DNA of 50,184 nt. It comes from Solirubrobacter taibaiensis (GTDB lineage Bacteria; Actinomycetota; Thermoleophilia; Solirubrobacterales; Solirubrobacteraceae). Position 1 is the first letter of the stretch. Each line of letters starts with the position of its first letter. The notes under the pieces were generated by a model that had not been told where the DNA came from, did no database searches, and saw only the letters and a program-made list of their open reading frames with translations. Location: assembly GCA_027587225.1 (NCBI GenBank), contig JAPDDQ010000053.1, forward strand, positions 1 through 50,184, given 5' to 3'. The position numbers and the translations under genes were made by a program. Below are positions 23,601 to 31,477 of this stretch, one piece after another.

Positions 23601-26600
23601 GTCTTGACGACGCCGCACGCGGCGTCGTCGACGATGCCGGCCGCCACCTGCAGGCCGCCGAGCAGATGCCCGAGGAACACCGGGTCCAGGAACGAGGCCT
23701 CGGTGTGGCCCAGGCCCGTGTACCAGGCGCGGCCGCCGTCGTAGCGGTGGCACCAGGCGATCGGGTGGTCGTCGTCGACGCCATCCGAGCCGTCGGCCTC
23801 GGCGTAGGTGGACTCGTCCATCGTCAGCAGCACGTGGATGCCCGACGTGTTGCGGGCGCTGTAGTCCGTGCCGCCGCCATTGACCACCGGGTTCACCGGC
23901 GACTGGTAGTTGTACCACTCGTCAACGCGTGTCCAGCGCGCAGGAATCCCTGCGGTGGACGGGTGTCCGGCGTCCTCGTTGACCACCGTCGCGGTGGGCG
24001 TTCCGTTCGGATGGTTGCGGAAGTACGCGCCCACCAGTTGCCCGTACCACGACCATCCGTACTCCGTGTCGGACGCGGCGTGGATGCCCACGTAGCCGTG
24101 CCCGGCCTGGATGTAGCGTTCGAACGCCGCCTGCTGCGCCGCGTCCGGGAGCGTGTCCCCGGTGGTGGAGAGGAACACGACGGCGTCGTAGCGGGCCAGG
24201 AACGCGTCCGTGAACAGCGACGGCTCCTCGATCGCGTCGACCGCGAATCCGTTGTCGGTGCCCAGCTTCTTGATCGCTGTGATGCCCTCGTCGATCGACG
24301 AGTGACGGAAGCCCGCGGTCCGCGAGTAGATCAGGACCTTGAACTTCGCGGCCGGGTCGAGCTCCGCGGCCAGGACGTTGACGGTCAGCGCGCGCGTGGC
24401 CACGCCGCCGAACGGGTCGGTCACCCGCAGCACGGGGGAGTAGGTCCCCGGCTGGCTGTAGGTGATCGTGGCGTCCTTCGTCGTGGTCTCGAACGTGCCG
24501 TCGCCGTCGAGGTCCCAGCTGTAGCTGACGGTGTGCCCGTCGGCGTCCGTCGCCGCGCCCGTGAGGTTCACGACGAGCGGCGCGATCCCGGCCTGCGGTG
24601 TCGCCACGGTGGCGGCGCCGATGGTCGGGTTGCGGTTGGCCTGGACGACCACCGGCAGCTCTGCCGAGCCGGTGCCGCCCTTGCCGTCGGAGACGGTCAC
24701 CTTCACCGTGCGCGTCGCCGCGGCGAGGAACGTCTTCGTCGGGTTCTGCTCGGTCGACGTCGTGCCGTCGCCGAAGTCCCACGCGTACGTGAGCGCATCG
24801 CCGTCAGCGTCCGTCCCGGCGGCCGTGAAGGCCACCGGCACGCCCACGCGCACATTCCCGGTCGGGGTCCGCGCCGCCGTCACCGTCGGGTTCGTGTTCG
24901 AGCACGTCGGCGGCACGTTCGCGCCGTCGAGCGTGAACCAGTCGAACGTCGGCGTGACCTGGGTCGTGGCCGCGTTCGAGAGCGCGTAGACACCGACCTG
25001 GGCGTTGGCCGGCAGTGCCGTCGAGGCACGGCCGACGGTCGTCCAGGCGGTCCCGTCGGTCGAGTAGGCCCCGACGAGGTTCGTGCCGTTGTAGACGATC
25101 CGCAGGTAGAAGTCCTGCGGGAACGTCGCCGCCAGGTTCGCGGTGTAGTCCTGGTTCGTGTTCCGGGCGGTCGCGTTGAGCTCCTGGATGAACTCGAACT
25201 TCTCCGTGTTGGCGGCCGTGGCCGTGTTGGTGGCCGTGCGGTCGATCTTCACGTAGTTGTCGTCGGTGCCGTAGACGATCAGGCCCGCCTGCTGGTACTG
25301 CACCAGGCCCTTGTGGTTGACCTTGGTCACGATCGTGAACGGACCGGCCGGGGCCGGGCGCAGCACGAGGTTCTTGGCCGTGTTCGCCGTCTGGTACAGG
25401 TCGCCGACCTGCGTCGGGATGCTCAGCAACCCGTTCGCGAGCGAGTGCGCGCCGTCGCCGCGGACGATGCTCCAGCCGGCGCCGAGGGCGGAGCCGTTGA
25501 AGTCGTCGCGGTAGCCCGCCGTGCACGTCGCGCCGGTGACCTTCACCGGCAGCGTGGCGGACGCGGTCCCGCCGCGGCCGTCGCTCACCGTCACCTTCGC
25601 GGCGTACTCGCCGGGCGTGAGGTAGCTCTTCGAGACGTTCGCCAGCGCGGAGCTGCCGCCGTCGCCGAAGTCCCACGCGTAGGTGAGGGTGTCGCCGTCC
25701 GGATCGGCCGCCGTCGCGCTGAACGCGATCGCGGCACCGGTGGCCACGTCACCCGTGGGCGTGCGCGCCGCCGTCACCGTCGGCGGCCGGTTGGCCTGGG
25801 TGACCACGACGCTGAGCGTCGCCGTCGCCGTGCCGCCCTTGCCGTCGGACACCGTCACCTTGACGGCGTACGTGCCGGGGGCGGTGAACGCATGCGCCGG
25901 TGCGGCCGAGGTCGCGTTGGCGCCGTCGCCGAAGTCCCACGCGTACGTGATCGGATCCCCGTCGGGGTCGCTGGCCGTGGCGGAGAACGCGACGCTCGTG
26001 CCGGTGCTCACGTCACCCGTGGGCGTCCGCGAGGCGACCACCGTCGGGTTCTGGTTGGCCTGCGGCGCCTTCCCGCAGGCGGCGGACGGCGTGACGCCGG
26101 CCGTGATCTCGATGCCGGCCTGCAGGTGGCTGAGCATCGCGGCCTCGGAGAACGAGGCGTCGGTGTGGGCGAGGCCCGAGTACCAGGCGCGGCCGCCGTC
26201 GTAGCGGTGGCACCAGGCGATCGGGTGGTCGTCGTCGACGCCGTCGGAGCCGTCGGCCTCGGCGTACGTGGACTCGTCCATCGTCAGCAGGACGTGGATG
26301 CCCGCCGTGTTGCGCGGGTTGTAGTCGTCGCCGCCGCCGTTGACGACCGGGTTGACCGGCGATTGGTAGTTGTACCACTCGTCAGCGCGTGTCCAGCGGT
26401 CAGGGATCGCCGCAGTGGACGGGTCCGTCTTGTCCTCACGCACGATCGTCGCCGTCGGCGTCCCGTTCGGGTGGTTGCGGAAGTACGCGCCCACCAGCTG
26501 CCCGTACCACGGCCAGCCGTACTCGGTGTCGGCCGCCGCGTGGATGCCGGCGTAGCCGCCGCCCGCGCGGATGTAGCGCTCGAACGCCGCCTGCTGCGTG

Positions 26601-29600
26601 GCGTCGAGCACGTCACCGGTGGTCGAGAGGAAGATCACCGTGTCGTAGTGGGAGAGGACGTCGTCGGCGAACCACGTCGAGTCCTCGGTCGTGTCCACCT
26701 GCCACTGCTGGCTCGTGCCGAGCGCCTTCAGCGCGTTGATCCCGGCCGTGATGTTGCCGTGGCGGAAGGCCGCGGTCTTGGAGAACACGAGCGCCCGCAG
26801 CTTCGCCGCGGGGTCGTCCGGGGCGAGCACCTGGATCGCGATCGTCCGGGTGGCCACGCCGCCCTTGCCGTCGGTCACCGTGAGCTTCGCCGTCGAGCTG
26901 GTCCCGTACGCCGCCGTGGCGTTCGGGCCGGTCGCGTCGACGTCACCGTCGTTGTCGTAGTCCCACAGGTACGTGAGCGGGTCACCGTCGACGTCGGTCG
27001 CCGTGCCGGCGAAGTCCACGCCCAAGGGCGCGACGCCGAACGTCTTGGAGGCGGTGGCCGTGCCGATCACCGGCGCGGTGTTGCCACCGGAGCCGGGCAC
27101 GCAGTTCGGGTCCGGCGGCACGTTCGGGCCGTCGAGCGTGAACCAGTCGAACGTCGCGTTCACCGTGGTGGCGGCGGCGTTGGAGAGCGCGAAGAAGCCG
27201 ACCTGCGCGTTCGCCGGGAGCGGCGTCGAGGCGCGGCCCACCGTGGTCCACGTCTCGTTGTTGGTCGAGTAGGCGGACGTCAGGTTCGTCCCGTCGTACG
27301 CGATCCGCACGTAGAAGTCCTGCGGGAACGTCGCCGCGAGGTTCGAGGTGCGGTCCTGGGTGGCGTTGCGCGCCGTCCCGGCCTGCTCCTGGATGAACTC
27401 GAAGAACTCCGTGTTGGCGGCCGTGGCGGCGTTGGACGCCGTCCGGTCGAGCTTGACGTAGTTGTCGTCGGTGCCGTAGACGATCACGCCGGCCTGCTGG
27501 TACTGGACCAGGCCCTTGTGGTTGACCTTGGCCACGATCGTGAACGGGCCGCTCGGGGCGGGCCGCAGCACCACGTTCTTGGCCGTGTTGGAGGTGGTGT
27601 AGAGGTCGCCGGCCTGGGTCGGGATCGTCACGAGGCCGTTGGCCACCGTGAGGTTCTGGTCGCGGCGGATGACGTTCCAGCCCGCGGCCAGGTCCGTGCC
27701 GTTGAAGTCATCGCGGAAGCCGGTCGGGCACTGTCCGACGACCGCCCCGACGGTGATCGGCGTCTGCACGTAGGTCACGCCGCCGTCCGCGTCGGTGACG
27801 GTGAGCGTCGCGACGTAGCTGCCCGCGGCGCCGTACAGGTGCGACGGGTCCTGCTGGGTGGAGCCGGCCGTGCCGTCCCCGAAGTCCCACGCGTAGGTGA
27901 GCGCGCCGGCCCCATCGGGGTCGGTCGCCGTGGCGTTGAAGACGGTCGTCATCGGCGCGTTGCCGGACGTGCCGAGCGCGTTGACGGAGACGACCGGCGG
28001 CGCGGTGGCCGCGGCGCCCTGGCCCACGAACTCGATCTGGTTGAGGTTGAGCAGGTTGCCGGTGGCGCCCGCGTTGCGGAACACGAGGAACAACTCGGTC
28101 GTGCCGGTCGTCGCCGGGATCGCCAGCTCGACCGTCTTGTAGGTCTGGTTGCCGCCCGTCGGGGCGATCTGCGGCGTGGCCGCGACGAGCGGGCCGGTGG
28201 CCGAGCCCGTGTGGACCTCGATCGACCCGCCATTGGCGGCACCCGCGACGCGGAACCGCAGGGCGTTGATGCCCTTGAGGCTGATCGGCTTGTAGGAGAC
28301 CCAGTCGCCGTCCTCGAGGCCGGTGACGTTCAGGCCGCCACCGATCGCGTCCGTCGTGTTCTGCGTGCTCACGCCCGGGCTGGCCGACGCGAAGAACTCG
28401 GCCTGCTTGGTCTTGGGCTGCAGGATCGCCTCGGCGCGGCCCGTCAGCGGCGCGATCCCGCCGGGACCGCCCTTGTCGGTGTAAGAGACACCGAGCACCG
28501 TGAACGTGTTGGCCTCGGCGCCGTGGCCGGACGTCAGGCCCGCGTTGACGGTGCCCTCGCAGCCGGTGTGGTCGGAGAGGCCGTGCGCGTGCTCGTCGTG
28601 GCCGAGCTGCACCTTGACGATCACGTCGTTGCAGCTGATGCCGGAGCCGGTCGAGCCGTCCTCCGGGTCGGTGACCGCGATCTTGTACTTGATCTTGTCC
28701 GTGAAGGACGCGATCTGGCCGTTCTCCGGGAACTCGATCGTGACCTGCGGCGTGCGGTTGCCGACGGTCACCACGGTGTTCGCGACGCCCGTGAGGCCGC
28801 CCGCGTCGGAGACGGTGAGCTTGACCTGGTAGGTGCCGTTGGCCGCGAACGTGTGCGACGGGTTGGCGGCGGTCGAGGTCTGGCCGTCACCGAAATCCCA
28901 CGCGTAGGTGAGCGCGGTCCCCTCGGGATCGCTCGAGCCGGCGCTGGAGAACTGCACGGCCAGGGGCGAGAGGCCCTCGGTCGGCGTCCCGGTGGCGCGC
29001 GCGACCGGGTTCTGGTCGCCCTTGAGGTAGTCGACGCGATACACGCCGGAGTCGGCGTTGTTGCCGTTGAAGCCCGAGCCCCACTCGATCACGTACAGCG
29101 CGCCGTCGGGACCGAAGTCGAGGTCCATCGGACGGCGGTAGCCGGTGCCGCGGGCGAACGCCTGCACGCCGGTCATGGCGCCGGTCGCGTTGAGGTCGGC
29201 GGTGCGAATCCAGCCGTTGTTCCACTCCGCGATGAACCACTTGTCGTCGTAGAAGGCGGGGAACTTGCGCGAGGAGACGAGCGCCGGGTCGTAGTGGTAG
29301 CGGGGGCCGCCCATCGGGGCGCCGCCCGTGCCGAGGCTCGCGCCGAAGCGCGGGTCGGTCTCGTTGAAGGCCAGCCAGGCGCTCGCGCCGCGCGCGGGCG
29401 GGAGCGTGCTCCGCCCGGTGTTGTTGGGCGAGTCGTTGACCGGGTTGGCGCAGTCGAACTTCGTGCCCGAGGTCGAGGTCGCGAAGTTGTAGTCGTTGTA
29501 GGGCGTGTTGTCGCGGATGCAGTAGGGCCAGCCGAAGTTGCCGGCGCCCGTGATCGCGTTGAACTCGACGGAGCCCTGCGGGCCGCGGTTGGCGTTGCCC

Positions 29601-30448
29601 GCGCTGGCGTCGGGGCCGTAGTCGCCCATCAGCACCCAGCCCGTCTCCGGGTCCACGGTGAAGCGGAACGGGTTGCGGAAGCCCATGCCGAAGATCTCCG
29701 GCCGGGTCTTGTTGTCGGTGTCCTGCGCCTCCGGGAAGAGGTTGCCGGCGGGAATCGTGTACGTCGCGTCCGGACCGGGCGCGCCCGTCGGGATGTCCTT
29801 CGGGACGATCCGCAGGATCTTGCCGTTGAGGTCGTTCGTGTTGGCTGACGTGCGCTGCGCGTCCCACGCCTCACGGCCGGAGCGCTCGTCGATCGGGTTG
29901 AAGCCGCTCGAGTCGAACGGGTTCGTGTTGTCGCCGGTCGAGACGTAGAGGCTCCCGTCGGGGCCGAAGTACAGCGAGCCCGAGGAATGGCAGCACTGGC
30001 CACGCTGGTGCTGGAAGGTCAGGATGCGCTGCTCGGACGCGAGGTCGAGCGTGTCGCCGTTGACCTTGAAGCGCGCGACGATCTGCGTGTTGGTCGAGTC
30101 CGGCAGCTGGCTGTAGAACAGGTACACCCAGTTGCTGAACGCGAAGTCCGGTGCGAGCTGGAGGCCCAGCAGGCCGTTCTCCTGGCTCGTCGTCACCGGG
30201 ACGGTGCCGGCGGTCACGGTCTGCTGCGTGTTCGGCTTCCAGATCATCACCCGCCCATCGCGCTCGATGTAGAAGACGCGCCCGTCAGGGGCGACGTCCA
30301 GCTCCATCGGGTTCTGCGTGTTGTCGTCGAGCGTGACTTTCTGGAAGTCCGCTGCGACGGGATCTTGCGCAAACGCGCTGCCGTTCCATCCCAGAACGGC
30401 GAGCAGCGTCGCCATCGTGGCGAGCGCTGCCCTCAGGCACCGACCCAT
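23177..30448 (-). CDS. Giant secreted sugar-dehydrogenase-like / PKD / CBM / ThuA multidomain protein
   Basis: This is a 2423-residue protein. The order is: signal peptide (1-27); glucose/sorbosone dehydrogenase-type beta-propeller (about 35-475; MELDVAPDGRVFYIERDG, FGMGFRNPFRFTVDPETG); PKD 1 (480-563); a linker domain; CBM6-like domain (670-813); PKD 2 (820-903); concanavalin-like domain 1 (907-1113); PKD 3; ThuA 1 (1219-1457); PKD 4 and 5; concanavalin-like domain 2 (1640-1846); PKD 6 and 7; ThuA 2 (2033-2279); and the shared C-terminal domain (2283-2423, ending FMLSTSTP). PKDs show the YAWDFGDG motif. ThuA domains have a class I amidotransferase-like fold and are linked to trehalose or other sugar use. 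It probably binds and processes polysaccharide at the cell surface. ATG 30448 is preceded by GAGGAGAG. Confidence 0.9.
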   Translation of the reverse strand: MGRCLRAALATMATLLAVLGWNGSAFAQDPVAADFQKVTLDDNTQNPMELDVAPDGRVFYIERDGRVMIWKPNTQQTVTAGTVPVTTSQENGLLGLQLAPDFAFSNWVYLFYSQLPDSTNTQIVARFKVNGDTLDLASEQRILTFQHQRGQCCHSSGSLYFGPDGSLYVSTGDNTNPFDSSGFNPIDERSGREAWDAQRTSANTNDLNGKILRIVPKDIPTGAPGPDATYTIPAGNLFPEAQDTDNKTRPEIFGMGFRNPFRFTVDPETGWVLMGDYGPDASAGNANRGPQGSVEFNAITGAGNFGWPYCIRDNTPYNDYNFATSTSGTKFDCANPVNDSPNNTGRSTLPPARGASAWLAFNETDPRFGASLGTGGAPMGGPRYHYDPALVSSRKFPAFYDDKWFIAEWNNGWIRTADLNATGAMTGVQAFARGTGYRRPMDLDFGPDGALYVIEWGSGFNGNNADSGVYRVDYLKGDQNPVARATGTPTEGLSPLAVQFSSAGSSDPEGTALTYAWDFGDGQTSTAANPSHTFAANGTYQVKLTVSDAGGLTGVANTVVTVGNRTPQVTIEFPENGQIASFTDKIKYKIAVTDPEDGSTGSGISCNDVIVKVQLGHDEHAHGLSDHTGCEGTVNAGLTSGHGAEANTFTVLGVSYTDKGGPGGIAPLTGRAEAILQPKTKQAEFFASASPGVSTQNTTDAIGGGLNVTGLEDGDWVSYKPISLKGINALRFRVAGAANGGSIEVHTGSATGPLVAATPQIAPTGGNQTYKTVELAIPATTGTTELFLVFRNAGATGNLLNLNQIEFVGQGAAATAPPVVSVNALGTSGNAPMTTVFNATATDPDGAGALTYAWDFGDGTAGSTQQDPSHLYGAAGSYVATLTVTDADGGVTYVQTPITVGAVVGQCPTGFRDDFNGTDLAAGWNVIRRDQNLTVANGLVTIPTQAGDLYTTSNTAKNVVLRPAPSGPFTIVAKVNHKGLVQYQQAGVIVYGTDDNYVKLDRTASNAATAANTEFFEFIQEQAGTARNATQDRTSNLAATFPQDFYVRIAYDGTNLTSAYSTNNETWTTVGRASTPLPANAQVGFFALSNAAATTVNATFDWFTLDGPNVPPDPNCVPGSGGNTAPVIGTATASKTFGVAPLGVDFAGTATDVDGDPLTYLWDYDNDGDVDATGPNATAAYGTSSTAKLTVTDGKGGVATRTIAIQVLAPDDPAAKLRALVFSKTAAFRHGNITAGINALKALGTSQQWQVDTTEDSTWFADDVLSHYDTVIFLSTTGDVLDATQQAAFERYIRAGGGYAGIHAAADTEYGWPWYGQLVGAYFRNHPNGTPTATIVREDKTDPSTAAIPDRWTRADEWYNYQSPVNPVVNGGGDDYNPRNTAGIHVLLTMDESTYAEADGSDGVDDDHPIAWCHRYDGGRAWYSGLAHTDASFSEAAMLSHLQAGIEITAGVTPSAACGKAPQANQNPTVVASRTPTGDVSTGTSVAFSATASDPDGDPITYAWDFGDGANATSAAPAHAFTAPGTYAVKVTVSDGKGGTATATLSVVVTQANRPPTVTAARTPTGDVATGAAIAFSATAADPDGDTLTYAWDFGDGGSSALANVSKSYLTPGEYAAKVTVSDGRGGTASATLPVKVTGATCTAGYRDDFNGSALGAGWSIVRGDGAHSLANGLLSIPTQVGDLYQTANTAKNLVLRPAPAGPFTIVTKVNHKGLVQYQQAGLIVYGTDDNYVKIDRTATNTATAANTEKFEFIQELNATARNTNQDYTANLAATFPQDFYLRIVYNGTNLVGAYSTDGTAWTTVGRASTALPANAQVGVYALSNAATTQVTPTFDWFTLDGANVPPTCSNTNPTVTAARTPTGNVRVGVPVAFTAAGTDADGDALTYAWDFGDGTTSTEQNPTKTFLAAATRTVKVTVSDGKGGTGSAELPVVVQANRNPTIGAATVATPQAGIAPLVVNLTGAATDADGHTVSYSWDLDGDGTFETTTKDATITYSQPGTYSPVLRVTDPFGGVATRALTVNVLAAELDPAAKFKVLIYSRTAGFRHSSIDEGITAIKKLGTDNGFAVDAIEEPSLFTDAFLARYDAVVFLSTTGDTLPDAAQQAAFERYIQAGHGYVGIHAASDTEYGWSWYGQLVGAYFRNHPNGTPTATVVNEDAGHPSTAGIPARWTRVDEWYNYQSPVNPVVNGGGTDYSARNTSGIHVLLTMDESTYAEADGSDGVDDDHPIAWCHRYDGGRAWYTGLGHTEASFLDPVFLGHLLGGLQVAAGIVDDAACGVVKTETEGGLAGNVPQTLALTLGAPGSFGTFVPGVAREYNTTMTANVISTASAAELSVRDPSFEATGRLVNGTRALAQPLRVGIGDVFAPLKADRTPLALKRFGDPVSNDTTTIAFKQAIGADEPLATGAYAKTLVFMLSTSTP
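23610..25527 (-). repeat. Internal duplication, copy 2: concanavalin-like, two PKDs, ThuA
   Basis: This copy encodes YRDDFNGSALGAGW through FDWFTLDGANVPP, two PKDs, then ThuA 2 (FRHSSI, FLSTTGDT, GIHAASDTEYGW). It has one extra PKD (about 255 bases) relative to copy 1. Long nearly identical DNA blocks, for example around 23709-23781 and 26168-26241, show that the duplication is recent or homogenised. Confidence 0.85.
26075..27727 (-). repeat. Internal duplication, copy 1: concanavalin-like, one PKD, ThuA
   Basis: This part of the giant gene encodes FRDDFNGTDLAAGW through FDWFTLDGPNVPP, one PKD, then ThuA 1 (FRHGNI, FLSTTGDV, GIHAAADTEYGW). It matches the stretch at about 23610-25527 closely at both protein and DNA level. 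Confidence 0.85.
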
Positions 30449-30547
30449 AGCTCTCTCCTCGCTATCGACAGGACTGCCTCGTGCAAAGGTCCGTCGTGCC
30501 GCCAGCGATAATTCGGCGGTAGCCTACACAAATTCACGCGCTTGTGT

Positions 30548-30567
30548 CTAACTGTCTTACAAGTTAG
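30548..30567. promoter_or_regulatory. Palindromic element CTAACT-N8-AGTTAG upstream of the GntR operon
   Basis: Perfect 6-base arms lie 11 bases upstream of the small ORF that precedes the GntR gene. TTGT and ACAA half-sites overlap them (30542-30545 and 30559-30562). The spacing and A/T-rich character suit an autoregulatory GntR/FadR-type operator overlapping the promoter. No classical -35/-10 pair is obvious. Confidence 0.4.
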
Positions 30568-30578
30568 GGTTCGACCGT

Positions 30579-30839
30579 ATGGAGGAGTGTTGGGCTGGAG
30601 CCGTCGAAGCCGTCGTGTACGAGCTCGCGCGACACAATGGAGAAAGTCCCCTGGACCGCGGCGCCACGCTGCGCCGGAGGGTGCTGGAGCTGGCCGGAGA
30701 CCTCGGTTTGGCCTGCGCGTTCGATCAGGTCGCCGCCGAGCGCGGCTGGCGAGGCGACGAATCTGGCGCGGAATCCGAGTCCCGCGTCCACGCGCGCGTG
30801 CGGTTCGCCGCCGGCACGGCTACGCTGATGGCCGCCTGA
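30579..30839 (+). CDS. Small hypothetical protein translationally coupled to the GntR regulator
   Basis: This 86-residue protein, starting MEECWAGAVEAVVYELARHN, contains a helical central part (LRRRVLELAGDLGLACAFD) followed by VAAERGWRGDE. I do not recognise a family. Support comes from strong G/C bias at third positions and from the TGATG overlap, in which its stop codon shares a base with the GntR start. A Shine-Dalgarno before ATG 30579 is weak (TTAGGG). It may be a co-regulator or simply an upstream ORF tuning GntR translation. Confidence 0.55.
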   Translation: MEECWAGAVEAVVYELARHNGESPLDRGATLRRRVLELAGDLGLACAFDQVAAERGWRGDESGAESESRVHARVRFAAGTATLMAA

Positions 30840-31477
30840 TGAGCGGACTCGCTGTCACCCCGATCTCCACCACGGAAGCCGTCGTGGTCTCGCTGCGCGA
30901 GAAAATCCTCGACGGCGTGATCCAGCCCGGCGCGCCGCTGCCCGAGGTGGACCTCACGCGCGAGTTCGGCGTCGCCCGCCCGACGGTGCGCGCCGCCATC
31001 CAGACGCTCTGCCACGAGGGCCTGCTCAAGCGCGAGCGCAACCGCAGCGCGTTCGTGCCGCTGCTCACGCGCGAGGAGGTGCTCGATCTCTTCAGCGTCC
31101 GGATCCCGATCGAACGCCTGATCGTGCGCGAGTTGCTCACGCGCAACGCGTCGCTGGAGGGCGTGCACGCCGCGATCGGCCCGCTCGCCGCCTTGCGCGT
31201 GGACTCGCGCTGGAGCCAGGTCGTGGACGCCGACATGGGCTTCCATCACGCGCTCGCGCACGCCGCGGGCAGTCCGCGTCTGGAGCGCCTCTACGGGTCC
31301 CTCAGCGGCGAGATCCGGCTCTGCATCGCCCAGCTGCGCCCGTCCTGGGCCTCACCGGCCGCGATGGGCGAAGAACACCGCGACCTGCTCGCGGTGATCG
31401 AGCGCGGTGACGTGGCGGAGGCCGAGGCGCGCATGACCGCGCACCTCGACCGGGCGCTTCACGATCTAACGGACTGA
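30839..31477 (+). CDS. GntR-family transcriptional regulator (FCD / FadR-type)
   Basis: This 212-residue protein has an N-terminal winged HTH (about residues 15-75; VSLREKILDGVIQPGAPLPE, FGVARPTVRAAIQTLCHEG) and a C-terminal all-helical FCD ligand domain (about 80-205). The latter has metal- or ligand-contacting Asp/His positions, seen in DADMGFHHALAHAAG and GEEHRDLLAVIERGD. FadR-type GntR proteins usually repress sugar-acid, amino-acid or alcohol catabolism until a carboxylate ligand binds. Its position beside the alcohol/aldehyde dehydrogenase operon makes that operon a natural target. The end overlaps the convergent iron alcohol dehydrogenase gene by 19 bases. ATG 30839 is used; the frame upstream of it lacks coding character. 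Confidence 0.9.
   Translation: MSGLAVTPISTTEAVVVSLREKILDGVIQPGAPLPEVDLTREFGVARPTVRAAIQTLCHEGLLKRERNRSAFVPLLTREEVLDLFSVRIPIERLIVRELLTRNASLEGVHAAIGPLAALRVDSRWSQVVDADMGFHHALAHAAGSPRLERLYGSLSGEIRLCIAQLRPSWASPAAMGEEHRDLLAVIERGDVAEAEARMTAHLDRALHDLTD

Noticed and set aside
23600..27730. Repeated blocks considered as a CRISPR array or tandem mobile element
   Set aside because: The repeats are long, in frame and encode known domains (PKD, concanavalin-like, ThuA). There is no short regular repeat-spacer pattern and no cas genes.
23084..29848. 2254-codon plus-strand open frame opposite the giant gene
   Set aside because: It is Arg/Val/Asp/Gly-rich with no recognisable domain or signal, and runs antisense to a clear multidomain protein. 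Such frames are expected opposite highly GC3-biased genes.
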